Source: Ensifer sp. PDNC004 (GTDB lineage: Bacteria; Pseudomonadota; Alphaproteobacteria; Rhizobiales; Rhizobiaceae). From it: a stretch of 64,000 bases of DNA. Below, one piece after another: positions 8,586-16,572 of this stretch. The notes beneath the pieces are model-generated. The model made no database searches and was not told the DNA's origin. It worked only from the letters and a program-made list of their open reading frames with translations. The stretch lies in NCBI RefSeq assembly GCF_016919405.1, contig NZ_CP070352.1, positions 1,302,001 to 1,366,000 of the forward strand. The letters are read 5' to 3'. How positions within the stretch are numbered: the first letter of the stretch is position 1; the number at the start of each line of letters is the position of its first letter. A program made the position numbers and the translations under genes.

Positions 8586-8979
8586 GGTCATTCTCCGGGG
8601 GAAGGGTGGGAACGGGTTCGGAAAAGACGGCTTCAAGCAGCGGTCCGCCGGGTGCGCGCAGGAACAGCCGGCGCTCGCCGATATCGGCAAGGTCCATGGT
8701 CGAATAGGGAATGGCGAGCCGGTCGAGCCTGGTGCGAAAGGCGGCGTAGCCTTCGAGCCGGAAGCCGACATGGTCTATCGCCTCGGCCGCCCGCTCAAAG
8801 CCCATGCCGCGGCTACCGATGATGTGCACGATCGGCTTGCCTTTGGCATAGAGCCAGCAGCCGGGTATGTGGCGGATCTCGGCCGGACGTTCGCCGACGG
8901 TGAGATGGAAGACCGTTTCGAAGAACGCGCGCGTCCCGTCGATATCGGCAGTGCGAATGGTGACATGGTCGAGCTGCAT
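8572..8979 (-). CDS. VOC family (glyoxalase/dioxygenase-fold) protein
   Basis: A 135-residue vicinal-oxygen-chelate protein and the first gene of the minus-strand operon. Likely metal ligands are His5 in LDHVTI, one His in PIVHIIG, His70 in IDHVGF and Glu116 in LLEAVF, the usual paired beta-alpha-beta-beta-beta layout. AGGAGA lies 7 bases before the ATG at 8979. The substrate is unknown. Its neighbours (SDR, old yellow enzyme, quinone oxidoreductase) suggest handling of reactive carbonyl or aromatic compounds. Confidence 0.8.
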   Translation of the reverse strand: MQLDHVTIRTADIDGTRAFFETVFHLTVGERPAEIRHIPGCWLYAKGKPIVHIIGSRGMGFERAAEAIDHVGFRLEGYAAFRTRLDRLAIPYSTMDLADIGERRLFLRAPGGPLLEAVFSEPVPTLPPENDHDLH

Positions 8980-9026
8980 CACGCGTCTCCTTTCGCTTCG
9001 GAATTTAGCGCTTGCGGTGCATCCGG

Positions 9027-9051
9027 ATAATTGGCTTAGTTCCAAAATTAT
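9027..9051. promoter_or_regulatory. Putative LysR operator between divergent operons
   Basis: TTGG-N7-CCAA (9031-9045) lies inside a longer AT-rich near-palindrome, with a T-N11-A spacing typical of LysR-type regulators. It lies in the 91-base gap between the VOC-led operon and the LysR gene, where such a regulator would act on both. Confidence 0.45.
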
Positions 9052-9070
9052 ATTTCGGAGAAATCGAAAG

Positions 9071-9979
9071 ATGTTGCTCGACAATCTGGCACTGTTCCTT
9101 CTGATCGTCGAAAAGGGCGGGCTTTCCGCCGCCGGCCGCGAGAAGGGGTTGTCGCCAGCCTCGGTGTCCGAGCGGTTGGCTGCACTGGAAGCGCACTATG
9201 GCGCGGCACTTCTGAAACGGACGACGCGGGCGATCAGCCTGACGGAGGAGGGGCGCCTGCTGGTGGACGGAGCCCGCCGGTTGCTGGCGGAGGCGGACGA
9301 ACTGGAAAGCGGCATCCGTTCGGGCACGCGCACGATCTCCGGACCGATCCGGCTGAGTGCGCCTGAGGATATGGGGCGGCGCTATATCGTGCCGATCCTC
9401 GACCGTTTTCTCGCCGAGCACCCCGACGTGACGGTCGATCTCAATCTCACCGACGGTTACCTCGACCTGGTCGGCCAGGGCATGGATTTTGCAATCCGCC
9501 ACGGCGTGCTTGCCGACAGCACGCTGCGGTCTCGGCCGCTCGGGGAGAACCGGCGCGTGGTGTGCGCGGCGCCGGCCTATCTCGACGCCATGGGGAGACC
9601 GGAGCACCCCGACGATCTCTCCCGCCACGACTGCATCATCATGCGCTTCGGCGCCAATCTCGATCGCGAATGGACCTTTCAGGTTGACGGCAAGCCGCAC
9701 AGGGTGATGGTGCGCGGCCGGCGCGTCGCCAATGACGGCGGGCTGGTGGCGCAGTGGTGCCGCGACGGCCATGGCATCGCGTTCAAGTCCGTCTGGGACA
9801 TCGCCGAGGACCTGGCGTCCGGTGCCCTCATCGAACTGCTGTCCGAGTTTGCGATGGGCGAAACCGGGCTTCAGATCGTCTATCCGCCGCTGAGCGTGCA
9901 GCCGCGCCGGGTGCGGCTGTTGATCGAGCGGATTGCTTCGGAACTGAGCGCCGTCGAGCATACGGCAAAACGTGCCTAG
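9071..9979 (+). CDS. LysR family transcriptional regulator
   Basis: A 302-residue LysR-type regulator. Residues 1-60 form the winged helix-turn-helix (LSAAGREKGLSPASVSERLAAL), and the rest is a type-2 periplasmic-binding-like effector domain. I start at the ATG at 9071, where the family N terminus begins; GGAG lies slightly far upstream. It is divergent from the VOC/SDR/OYE/ADH operon and probably controls it. This arrangement is common for ene-reductase operons that respond to electrophiles, but the effector is inferred only. Confidence 0.9.
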   Translation: MLLDNLALFLLIVEKGGLSAAGREKGLSPASVSERLAALEAHYGAALLKRTTRAISLTEEGRLLVDGARRLLAEADELESGIRSGTRTISGPIRLSAPEDMGRRYIVPILDRFLAEHPDVTVDLNLTDGYLDLVGQGMDFAIRHGVLADSTLRSRPLGENRRVVCAAPAYLDAMGRPEHPDDLSRHDCIIMRFGANLDREWTFQVDGKPHRVMVRGRRVANDGGLVAQWCRDGHGIAFKSVWDIAEDLASGALIELLSEFAMGETGLQIVYPPLSVQPRRVRLLIERIASELSAVEHTAKRA

Positions 9980-9980
9980 A

Positions 9981-10115
9981 CCGGCCGGTTGCTGGATCGC
10001 CGAGCGTTTCGGCTATTCGGCCTTCTTCCTCTGCGTGGCCGGGGTTTCGCCGGTTGCGGTGCAGGCGATGGCGATCCTGTTGCGGCAGCCGAAGACGCGG
10101 CCGCTGCTGGCTTGA
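9981..10115 (+). pseudogene. Remnant of an MFS transporter C terminus
   Basis: Immediately after the LysR stop, one frame gives 44 residues (starting PAGCWIAERFGYSAFF and ending RQPKTRPLLA before TGA) that read like the last transmembrane helix and tail of a major-facilitator transporter. There is no start codon of its own and no upstream transporter body, so I call it a decayed gene fragment. It may be the leftover of an efflux gene once paired with the LysR regulator. The resemblance is by eye. Confidence 0.5.
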
Positions 10116-10131
10116 TGTCCTCAGCGCTGGA

Positions 10132-10413
10132 TCACACTAGGTAGAGGATCGGCTGCCCGTCGCGAACGAGGGCGACGCCCTCATTGCCATGGAGCACGCC
10201 CCGGTGCCTGCTGCGGCACAACCACAAGGAGTCCCTAGCCGCCATCGCGTCCAGCAGCGGTGAGAGCAGGACGTGCGGGGCGGGAACCCGCTCCAAGAAT
10301 TTCGGGGCGCCGAATTCGCAGTCAATCTTCTGGGCGATCCAGTCGCTGAAGCCTTCTGGCGTGGTTTCCTGCACCAGTTCGACGTCGTCCGGGTCGCAAT
10401 CCAGTCTGGTCAT
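10132..10413 (-). CDS. Hypothetical protein coupled to the GlxA-type regulator
   Basis: A 93-residue soluble protein with no domain I recognise. It is rich in acidic residues in its first half and ends with a hydrophobic PILYLV tail. Its ATG overlaps the stop of the upstream AraC/GlxA gene as ATGA, so the two are translated as one unit; this is the main evidence that it is real. No signal peptide or membrane segment is visible. Confidence 0.55.
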   Translation of the reverse strand: MTRLDCDPDDVELVQETTPEGFSDWIAQKIDCEFGAPKFLERVPAPHVLLSPLLDAMAARDSLWLCRSRHRGVLHGNEGVALVRDGQPILYLV

Positions 10414-11414
10414 GTCACCGCTGCTTCCGAAGGTTTGCGATCTGAGACGACCCTATCCGACGACTTTTTGTTCCGGAACTGCCGGCGATAGCTCGCCGGC
10501 GAAATGGAAAACGCCCGGGTAAAATGCTGGCGGAGCGAGACGGTGGAGCCGAAGCCGGCCATGTCTGCGATGTGATCGACGGAACAGGAACCGGTCTCGA
10601 GCAGGCGCTGCGCCACCGCGAGACGCTGCGCCAGCAGCCATTGCGTGAAGGTCGTTCCGGTCTTCTTGCGGAAGTGACGGGTGAAGCTGCGCAGACTCAT
10701 GCCGGCGTGATCGGCGAGGCGCTCGAGCGCCAGCGGCTCGTCGAGATGTTCGATAGCCCAGGCGATTGTTGCTCCGAGCGGGTCGCCGCTGCCGGGGGCG
10801 GGGAGCGGCGCTTCGATATATTGCGCCTGGTCGCCCTGGCGATGCGGCGCCACGACCAGCCGGCGGGCGACGCGATTGGCGATCTCGGCACCATGGTCGT
10901 TGCGCACGATGTGCAGACAGCAGTCGATCGCGGCAGCGGTTCCGGCCGACGTCAGGACGTCGCCCTCGTCGAGGTAGAGCGCGTTCCGATTCAGTGCGAC
11001 TTGCGGGTACGCACGCTCGAATTCATCGGCCCAGGCCCAGTGCGTCGAGGCCGCCCGCCCGTCGAGCAGGCCGGCTTCGGCCAGCACGAAGGTGCCGAGG
11101 CAGAGACCGACAAGCCGGGCGCCACGGGCGTGGGCGGCGCGCAGGGCCTCAAGCAGCCTTTGCGAAGGACGGGTGTTCGGATCGTTCCAGGCAGGCACGA
11201 TGATCGTATCCGCCTCAGCGAGGCGCGCGAGATCGTGCTCCACCGCGATGCTGAAGCCGGACATGGTGCGGATGGAACCAGTCTCCTCTCCGGCAATCAG
11301 CAGGCGGTAACGCGGCGCGCCGAGCTTCAGGAGGTCGTCGCCGAAGACGATGCAGGGCACCGAGAGGTGAAACGGGCTGATGCCCTTAAAGGCGACGATG
11401 GCGATGGTGTGCAT
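10410..11414 (-). CDS. GlxA family AraC-type regulator with DJ-1/PfpI domain
   Basis: A 334-residue regulator. Residues 1 to about 190 form a DJ-1/PfpI class I glutamine-amidotransferase-like domain with Cys105 at the nucleophile elbow (VGLCLGTFVLAEAG). Residues about 215-320 form the double helix-turn-helix AraC domain (FTRHFRKKTGTTFTQWL... and the second helix pair). In this family the amidotransferase fold usually serves as a sensor rather than an enzyme. It is divergent from the cysteine-hydrolase gene at 11535, with about 120 bases between them, and is its probable activator. Confidence 0.9.
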   Translation of the reverse strand: MHTIAIVAFKGISPFHLSVPCIVFGDDLLKLGAPRYRLLIAGEETGSIRTMSGFSIAVEHDLARLAEADTIIVPAWNDPNTRPSQRLLEALRAAHARGARLVGLCLGTFVLAEAGLLDGRAASTHWAWADEFERAYPQVALNRNALYLDEGDVLTSAGTAAAIDCCLHIVRNDHGAEIANRVARRLVVAPHRQGDQAQYIEAPLPAPGSGDPLGATIAWAIEHLDEPLALERLADHAGMSLRSFTRHFRKKTGTTFTQWLLAQRLAVAQRLLETGSCSVDHIADMAGFGSTVSLRQHFTRAFSISPASYRRQFRNKKSSDRVVSDRKPSEAAVT

Positions 11415-11534
11415 GTTCCTGGCCGGTACTCATTCATTTGGCTGGAACCTATCACATATTGTCATTCAGGCCACTTTCGCGTGGAGGCCGCTTTGACGAT
11501 CTTCGCGGGCGTCGAAATACGAAAGGAACCTTTG

Positions 11535-12152
11535 ATGACACAACACCCGACCATCCGCACGATTGCCGGCGCTCCGGCGCCTAAGAGCCTCGATCCCCAG
11601 ACGACGGCGCTTTTGGTGATCGATTTCCAGAACGAGTATTTTGCCGGCCGTATGCCGATCCCGGACGGCGAAAAGGCGCTTGCCAATGCAAAGCGGCTGA
11701 TCGCGCGCGCCGATGCCGAGGGCATGAAGGTCTATCATGTCAAGCATGTCACGCCGGCCGGCAGCCCTGTCTTCGCCGAGGATAGTGAGACCTCTGCGTT
11801 TCACCGGGACATTCAACCGGCTGCGAACCATTCGGTGGTGCGCAAATCGTCGGTCAGCGTTTTTGCCAGCACGGATCTCAGCATCCAGTTGAAGCAGGCG
11901 GGCGTCGATACGCTCGTCATGTCAGGGCTGATGACCCATGCCTGCGTTGCCGGCGCGGCACGCGATGCCGTACCGCTCGGCTTCAGTGTCATCGTCGCTT
12001 CGGATGCCTGCGCCACGCGCGATCTCGATACGGGTGATGGCGAGGTCGTTCCGCATGCGGTGCTGCATCGCTCGTCGCTGGCGACGATCGATGACACCTT
12101 CGGTGACATCCTGACGACCGATCAGGTTCTGGGGCTGGCGCGCCGATCCTGA
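11535..12152 (+). CDS. Cysteine hydrolase, isochorismatase-like family
   Basis: A 205-residue amidohydrolase-like enzyme of the isochorismatase/nicotinamidase fold. The catalytic triad is visible as Asp30 (VIDFQNEY), Lys104 (VVRKSSVS) and Cys137 (MTHACV). A cis-peptide-type MSGLMTHAC segment precedes the cysteine. The substrate is unknown. AAGGAA lies 6 bases before the ATG at 11535; the longer frame upstream is a shadow. It is divergent from the GlxA-type regulator and probably under its control. Confidence 0.85.
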   Translation: MTQHPTIRTIAGAPAPKSLDPQTTALLVIDFQNEYFAGRMPIPDGEKALANAKRLIARADAEGMKVYHVKHVTPAGSPVFAEDSETSAFHRDIQPAANHSVVRKSSVSVFASTDLSIQLKQAGVDTLVMSGLMTHACVAGAARDAVPLGFSVIVASDACATRDLDTGDGEVVPHAVLHRSSLATIDDTFGDILTTDQVLGLARRS

Positions 12153-12221
12153 TTGTTGGGCGTCTGCCTGGACGGGCTTTTCCGAAGGGTCGCAGTCCGG
12201 GAAATTGCTGGTCGACGTCTA

Positions 12222-13259
12222 TTAGGCCGAACCGCGCAGCATGATCTCGGCGCTCAGGAGAATACGCTCGTCCTCGGGGAAGGCGCCGCCGTCGTCGGTG
12301 GTTTCCCCGAGCTTGAACAGCAGCAGCTCGATCGCCAGCCGGCCGATCTCGTTGTAGTTCTGCGCCACCGTCGTCAGCGGAGGGCAGGTGTAGCGTGACA
12401 GCGGGTGGTCGTCGTGGCCGGCGACCCTGATATCAGCATCGGCATCACGCCCGACCTTGAGCCCGGATTGGAAGGCGGCGGCGATGACGCCGAAGGCGAC
12501 GCGGTCGTTGGCGCAGAGCACCGTCTGGGTCGGGAAGCCGCCGGAGCCGAGGATGCGCAGCGTCTCGTCAAAGCCGAATTTTTCAAAATCCCAGGCGGCA
12601 TTCGGCGTGGTTTCGACCAGCGCCGGCTCCATCTTCAACTGCTGCATCGCCTCCAGATAGGCGTCGCGCCGGGCGATCGCGTTGTTGTTGACCGGTGGCA
12701 TGCCGAAGTAGCAGGGCGGGCTGCCGGAACGGCAGAGATAATCGACCATCAGGCGGAAGCTCTGGCGGTTGTCGGTGCCGACGAAGGAGGAGCTGTCGTC
12801 GAGCGGCGAGTCCACGTAGATCAGCGGAATGCTGGCGCCGAGCGTTGTCAGCGTCTTGTGGTGCGATTGCACGCCGAGCGGGGCGATGATGGCGCCGGCG
12901 ACGTTCATCGACTTGAAAGTCTCGATCGCCCGCTCCTCCATCTCCGGTCGCCCGTCGGAGGAGAGCACGAAGGCGAGGAAACCCGCCTGGTTGGCGATGT
13001 GCTCGATCCGGCGCGTCAGCGCCATGTAAAAGGGGTCGGTCGAGTTCGGAACGATGACGCCGAGGATGTTGGTGCGGCGGCGGTTCAGGTTGACGGCGAA
13101 GATGTTCGGGCGAAAACCCGACTGCTTGATCGCCGCCTCGATGGCATCGCGGGTCTTCTTGCGAACCGAGCCTGGATCATTGAAGTATTTTGAGACCGTC
13201 GGGCGCGACAGGCCGACGAACTCCGAAAAATCCTCCATGGTCTTGATCTGTCTGTCCAC
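12222..13259 (-). CDS. LacI family transcriptional regulator of the sugar operon
   Basis: A 345-residue LacI/GalR-type repressor with an N-terminal helix-turn-helix (FVGLSRPTVSKYFND) and a periplasmic-binding-like sugar domain. I use the GTG at 13259, which gives the N terminus MDRQIKTMEDF; an ATG seven codons later is possible, and neither has a clear ribosome binding site. It is the last gene of the minus-strand ABC/kinase/epimerase cluster, about 100 bases after the GatZ-type gene. It is the natural candidate to repress that operon in the absence of its sugar. Confidence 0.85.
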   Translation of the reverse strand: MDRQIKTMEDFSEFVGLSRPTVSKYFNDPGSVRKKTRDAIEAAIKQSGFRPNIFAVNLNRRRTNILGVIVPNSTDPFYMALTRRIEHIANQAGFLAFVLSSDGRPEMEERAIETFKSMNVAGAIIAPLGVQSHHKTLTTLGASIPLIYVDSPLDDSSSFVGTDNRQSFRLMVDYLCRSGSPPCYFGMPPVNNNAIARRDAYLEAMQQLKMEPALVETTPNAAWDFEKFGFDETLRILGSGGFPTQTVLCANDRVAFGVIAAAFQSGLKVGRDADADIRVAGHDDHPLSRYTCPPLTTVAQNYNEIGRLAIELLLFKLGETTDDGGAFPEDERILLSAEIMLRGSA

Positions 13260-13359
13260 GGTCGCTGTGCCCCATATTGTTTTGATTTCGTTTATAGGTT
13301 CATTTCGAGGGGATAGGCAGTACCGGCTCGCAAATATTCACCGAACATCCGACCTGCCG

Positions 13360-14640
13360 CTAAGCGCGACAGGCCACAAAGTAATCCTTGAGAACCCGGT
13401 CGACGGCAGCAAGTGCCAACGGATTTGCTTGAGCGGCCACCTTGCCGTCGCGCACTCGCTCGTAACTGCCGGGGAGATACTGGCTGATCAGCGTTTCCGG
13501 GATCGTCACGCCGTCGAGTAGTGCCAGAAGTTCTTCGACCGCTGCTGCGACCTTCGGATGCGGCCAGTAATAGCGGATGCGGTCGCTATAGGAAAAATGC
13601 CGCTGCAGCCGCTGAGCTTCCGCCGAGCCGTGGTAATACTTGCCCCAGTTGGCCGGCTCCTCGCGCATCACGTCCTCGGTGACCGCCGCCAGCGTCTGCT
13701 TGCGGGCGTCCGGAAAGAGGAAAGCGGCGATCTGGTCGAGGCCGTAAAGCGCCTCGCGCAGCGCGAAGGTCAGGCCGGGGCCGACCTTGAGGATCGCAAA
13801 ACCATCGGAGACGAGATCGCGCAGCGCTTCCGGTGTCTGGTAGTCGGTCGAATGTGCCTCGAAGACGACGCCGTCGAGCTGTTTCAGGCTGGCGCTGAGC
13901 TTGGCGGCCTTTGCCCTGTCATAGGCGATGACGTTCTCGTTGCCGAATTCGACTCCCGGCTGGACCACTGCGCCGACGACACGTCCGAAGGCGTCGGCCG
14001 CACCGGCCTTTTCGAAGGCCTGGCGATGGATCGATACGGTCTCGATCGCCGCGTCGGGGGCGGTGACTTCCAGCGTGTCGAGTTCTTCCAGCGCGCCGCC
14101 CGGAACCGGCACTTCCGTGCCGATGATATAGACGGGAGCGGTGTGGCTCTCGCCACGAAGGGCGGCTTCGGCGGCCGCGGCCAGACGCGCGGCACGTTCT
14201 GCGGTCATCGCATCGGGCAGAGCCACCGGCTCGCCGGCGCAGCCCATGCTGGTGTCCAGATGCAGCTTGGTGAAGCCGGCCTTCGCATAGGCCTTGATCA
14301 TCGTCTCGGCCTTGTCCATCGCTTCCGCAGCCGGCAGGTGCTTCCACGGGTTCGGGCCGAGATGATCACCGCCAAGGATGATTTTGTCCTTGGGGAAGGC
14401 GACGCGATCGGCGATCTCGGCAACGAAGCGGGTGAAGTCGGCGGGCGTCATGCCGGTATAGCCGCCGTCCTGGTTGACCTGGTTGCAGGTCGCCTCGATC
14501 AGGAGCGCCGCGTCCTCCTTGAGTGCCCGCAGCATGGCGGCTTCGATCACCAGCGGGTGGGCCGAGCAGACGGAGGGAATGCCGCGCGGGCCGGGGCGTT
14601 CGGACCAGCGGGCGATGTCGATCAGAAGGTTCTGTTGCAT
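13360..14640 (-). CDS. GatZ/KbaZ-family protein, probable D-tagatose 6-phosphate 4-epimerase
   Basis: A 426-residue protein of the family usually named tagatose-bisphosphate aldolase non-catalytic subunit. Conserved family stretches include GGDHLGPN near residue 110 and HLDTSMGC soon after. No catalytic partner (GatY/KbaY) is encoded nearby. In Agrobacterium a stand-alone member of this family was shown to epimerise D-tagatose 6-phosphate to D-fructose 6-phosphate. The adjacent sugar kinase and sugar importer fit the same role here. The exact activity is inferred. Confidence 0.75.
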   Translation of the reverse strand: MQQNLLIDIARWSERPGPRGIPSVCSAHPLVIEAAMLRALKEDAALLIEATCNQVNQDGGYTGMTPADFTRFVAEIADRVAFPKDKIILGGDHLGPNPWKHLPAAEAMDKAETMIKAYAKAGFTKLHLDTSMGCAGEPVALPDAMTAERAARLAAAAEAALRGESHTAPVYIIGTEVPVPGGALEELDTLEVTAPDAAIETVSIHRQAFEKAGAADAFGRVVGAVVQPGVEFGNENVIAYDRAKAAKLSASLKQLDGVVFEAHSTDYQTPEALRDLVSDGFAILKVGPGLTFALREALYGLDQIAAFLFPDARKQTLAAVTEDVMREEPANWGKYYHGSAEAQRLQRHFSYSDRIRYYWPHPKVAAAVEELLALLDGVTIPETLISQYLPGSYERVRDGKVAAQANPLALAAVDRVLKDYFVACRA

Positions 14641-14645
14641 GGCGG

Positions 14646-15587
14646 TCAGCCCTTTTTCGCAGTGATGAAGGTTTCGAGATCGATGCGCGTCGAGGCGCCT
14701 TCCATCGGGCCCGAAATCATGACGGCGCGCGCGCCCGAGGCATTGGCGAATTCCAGCGCCTCGGCCGGCTTTGCCCCGTTCAGCCAGAAGGTGACGAAGG
14801 TCGCGCCAAAGCAGTCGCCGGCGCCGGTCGGGTCGATTTCCTCGACGGCAAAGCCCGGATGCGAAAGCGTCGTTTCACGATCGAAATAGCTGGCGCCCTC
14901 GGCGCCGCGCTTGACGACGATCACCTTGATGCCGGCGGCGAGCAGTTCCGATACGGCTTCCGCTTCGGTCTTCGCCTTGGTGAACAGGAAGAGTTCCTGT
15001 CCGCTCGGCAGGAAGAGGTCGGTCTTGGCGAGGACCGTCTGCAGCGCCTCGCGCATGCCCGGGCTGTCGAGGATTTCGGGGCGAAGGTTCGGGTCGAAGG
15101 AGACCGTGCCGCCGGCCGATTTGATGATCTCGATTGCCGCGATGATGCTCTCGACCACGCTTGGGGCGTAGAGCGACGAGCCCATCACATGCAGGTGGCT
15201 GCAGGTTCTGACCAACGCTCGGCTTGCCTCGTCGAGCCGGATCGTGCCGCAGGCGCTGTGGCGGATGTTGAAGACGAAGGCGCGGCTGCCGTCGGGCCGG
15301 TAGCGCACGAAGGCGCTGCCGGTGGTGCCGAGCGGGTCGACCGCTATGCCCGAGATATCGACGCCATCTGCTTTCAACCGGTCGAGGTTGACGTGGCCGA
15401 AATCGTCGTTGCCGACGCGGGAGATCATGGCCGCTGCCTGGCCGAGCTTGCCGACCTGGTCGATGAAGATCGCCGGCGCGCCCGAGGGGTAGGGACCGAT
15501 CAAAGGGGTCGCCCGGCGAAAGCCGTCGCCCTTTTCGGTGGCGATGATCTCCACGAGGATTTCGCCGATCGTCAGTATCTTGTGCAT
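14646..15587 (-). CDS. PfkB family carbohydrate kinase, probable D-tagatose kinase
   Basis: A 313-residue ribokinase-fold sugar kinase. The C-terminal PfkB signature is DPTGAGDCFG, in which the Asp is the catalytic base. The N terminus (KILTIGEILVEII) is typical. It lies 5 bases upstream of the GatZ-type gene and directly downstream of the permease, so it probably phosphorylates the imported ketose at C6. D-tagatose is the most likely substrate given the GatZ partner, but fructose or another ketose cannot be excluded. Confidence 0.8.
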   Translation of the reverse strand: MHKILTIGEILVEIIATEKGDGFRRATPLIGPYPSGAPAIFIDQVGKLGQAAAMISRVGNDDFGHVNLDRLKADGVDISGIAVDPLGTTGSAFVRYRPDGSRAFVFNIRHSACGTIRLDEASRALVRTCSHLHVMGSSLYAPSVVESIIAAIEIIKSAGGTVSFDPNLRPEILDSPGMREALQTVLAKTDLFLPSGQELFLFTKAKTEAEAVSELLAAGIKVIVVKRGAEGASYFDRETTLSHPGFAVEEIDPTGAGDCFGATFVTFWLNGAKPAEALEFANASGARAVMISGPMEGASTRIDLETFITAKKG

Positions 15588-15609
15588 GGGTGTGTTCTCT
15601 TCGGAAAGA

Positions 15610-16572
15610 TCAGCGTTTTGCCTGCTTGGCGCGCACGTCGAGCCAGACGGCGATCAGGATCACCAGGCCCTTGACGATGAGCTGGTAGAAGTAGGGGACC
15701 GACAGCATGTTCATGCCGTTGTTCATGACGCCGATGATGAGGGCGCCGATCAACGTGCCGACCATTGTGCCGACGCCGCCGGCAAGCGAGGTGCCGCCAA
15801 GCACGGCAGCCGCGATCGCGTCGAGCTCGTAGCTCATGCCGGCATTGGTCTGGGCGGAGAACAGGCGGGACGAGAGCAGCACGCCGCTGATCGCCGCCAT
15901 CACGCCGGAGATCATGAAGATGGTGATCTTCAGCCGGTCGACCTTGATGCCGGAATAGACGGCCGCCTCGCGGTTGCCGCCCGTCAGATAGGCGCGGCGG
16001 CCGAAGCTCGTCTTGCTCAACAGGATGTGGTTGACGAGAAAGAGCACGGCGACGACCCAGATGATGATGGGCAGGCCAAGGAAGCTCTCGGTGCCAATCG
16101 CGGTCCAGGTCGAGTTCTCGATCATCGCCGGCGCGCCGTTGGTCGGCAGGCTGACCATGCCGCGGTAGATGCCCATGGTCGCGACGGTGACGATGAAGGA
16201 GGGCAAAAGCAGCTTTGCCGTCAGCACCCCGTTCAGCATGCCCATGAGGGCGCCGGCGAGAAGCGTGACGACGAGCGCCGGCGCAAAGCCGAGGCCGAAG
16301 GCGAAACATTGCGCGCCGACCATGCCGGCGACCGCAATGATCGAGCCGACCGAAAGGTCGATCTCGCCGAGCAGGATCACCCAGGTCATGCCGAAGGCGG
16401 CGATCGCCACCACGGCCACCTGCTGCAGGATGTTCATGAAGTTGACGACCGACATGAAGCGCGGGTTGAGGAAGGAGAAGATGACGCAGAGCATCACCAG
16501 CGACAAAAGGATGCCGCCATACTGTTTCAGGGCACGCAGGAAGGCGGCCTGGACTTCGGATTGCTGTGTCAT
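15610..16572 (-). CDS. Ribose-type sugar ABC transporter permease
   Basis: A 320-residue RbsC-like inner-membrane protein with roughly eight to ten hydrophobic segments. The conserved loop ELDAIAAAVLGGTSLAGG faces the ATPase. The ATG at 16572 overlaps the ATPase stop as ATGA, which fixes the start; the longer frame inside the ATPase gene is a shadow. It forms the channel of the importer with the ATPase and binding protein encoded upstream. Confidence 0.9.
   Translation of the reverse strand: MTQQSEVQAAFLRALKQYGGILLSLVMLCVIFSFLNPRFMSVVNFMNILQQVAVVAIAAFGMTWVILLGEIDLSVGSIIAVAGMVGAQCFAFGLGFAPALVVTLLAGALMGMLNGVLTAKLLLPSFIVTVATMGIYRGMVSLPTNGAPAMIENSTWTAIGTESFLGLPIIIWVVAVLFLVNHILLSKTSFGRRAYLTGGNREAAVYSGIKVDRLKITIFMISGVMAAISGVLLSSRLFSAQTNAGMSYELDAIAAAVLGGTSLAGGVGTMVGTLIGALIIGVMNNGMNMLSVPYFYQLIVKGLVILIAVWLDVRAKQAKR

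Noticed and set aside
13360..14640. Naming the GatZ-type protein as a tagatose-bisphosphate aldolase subunit
   Set aside because: No GatY/KbaY catalytic partner is present, so the epimerase reading fits better.
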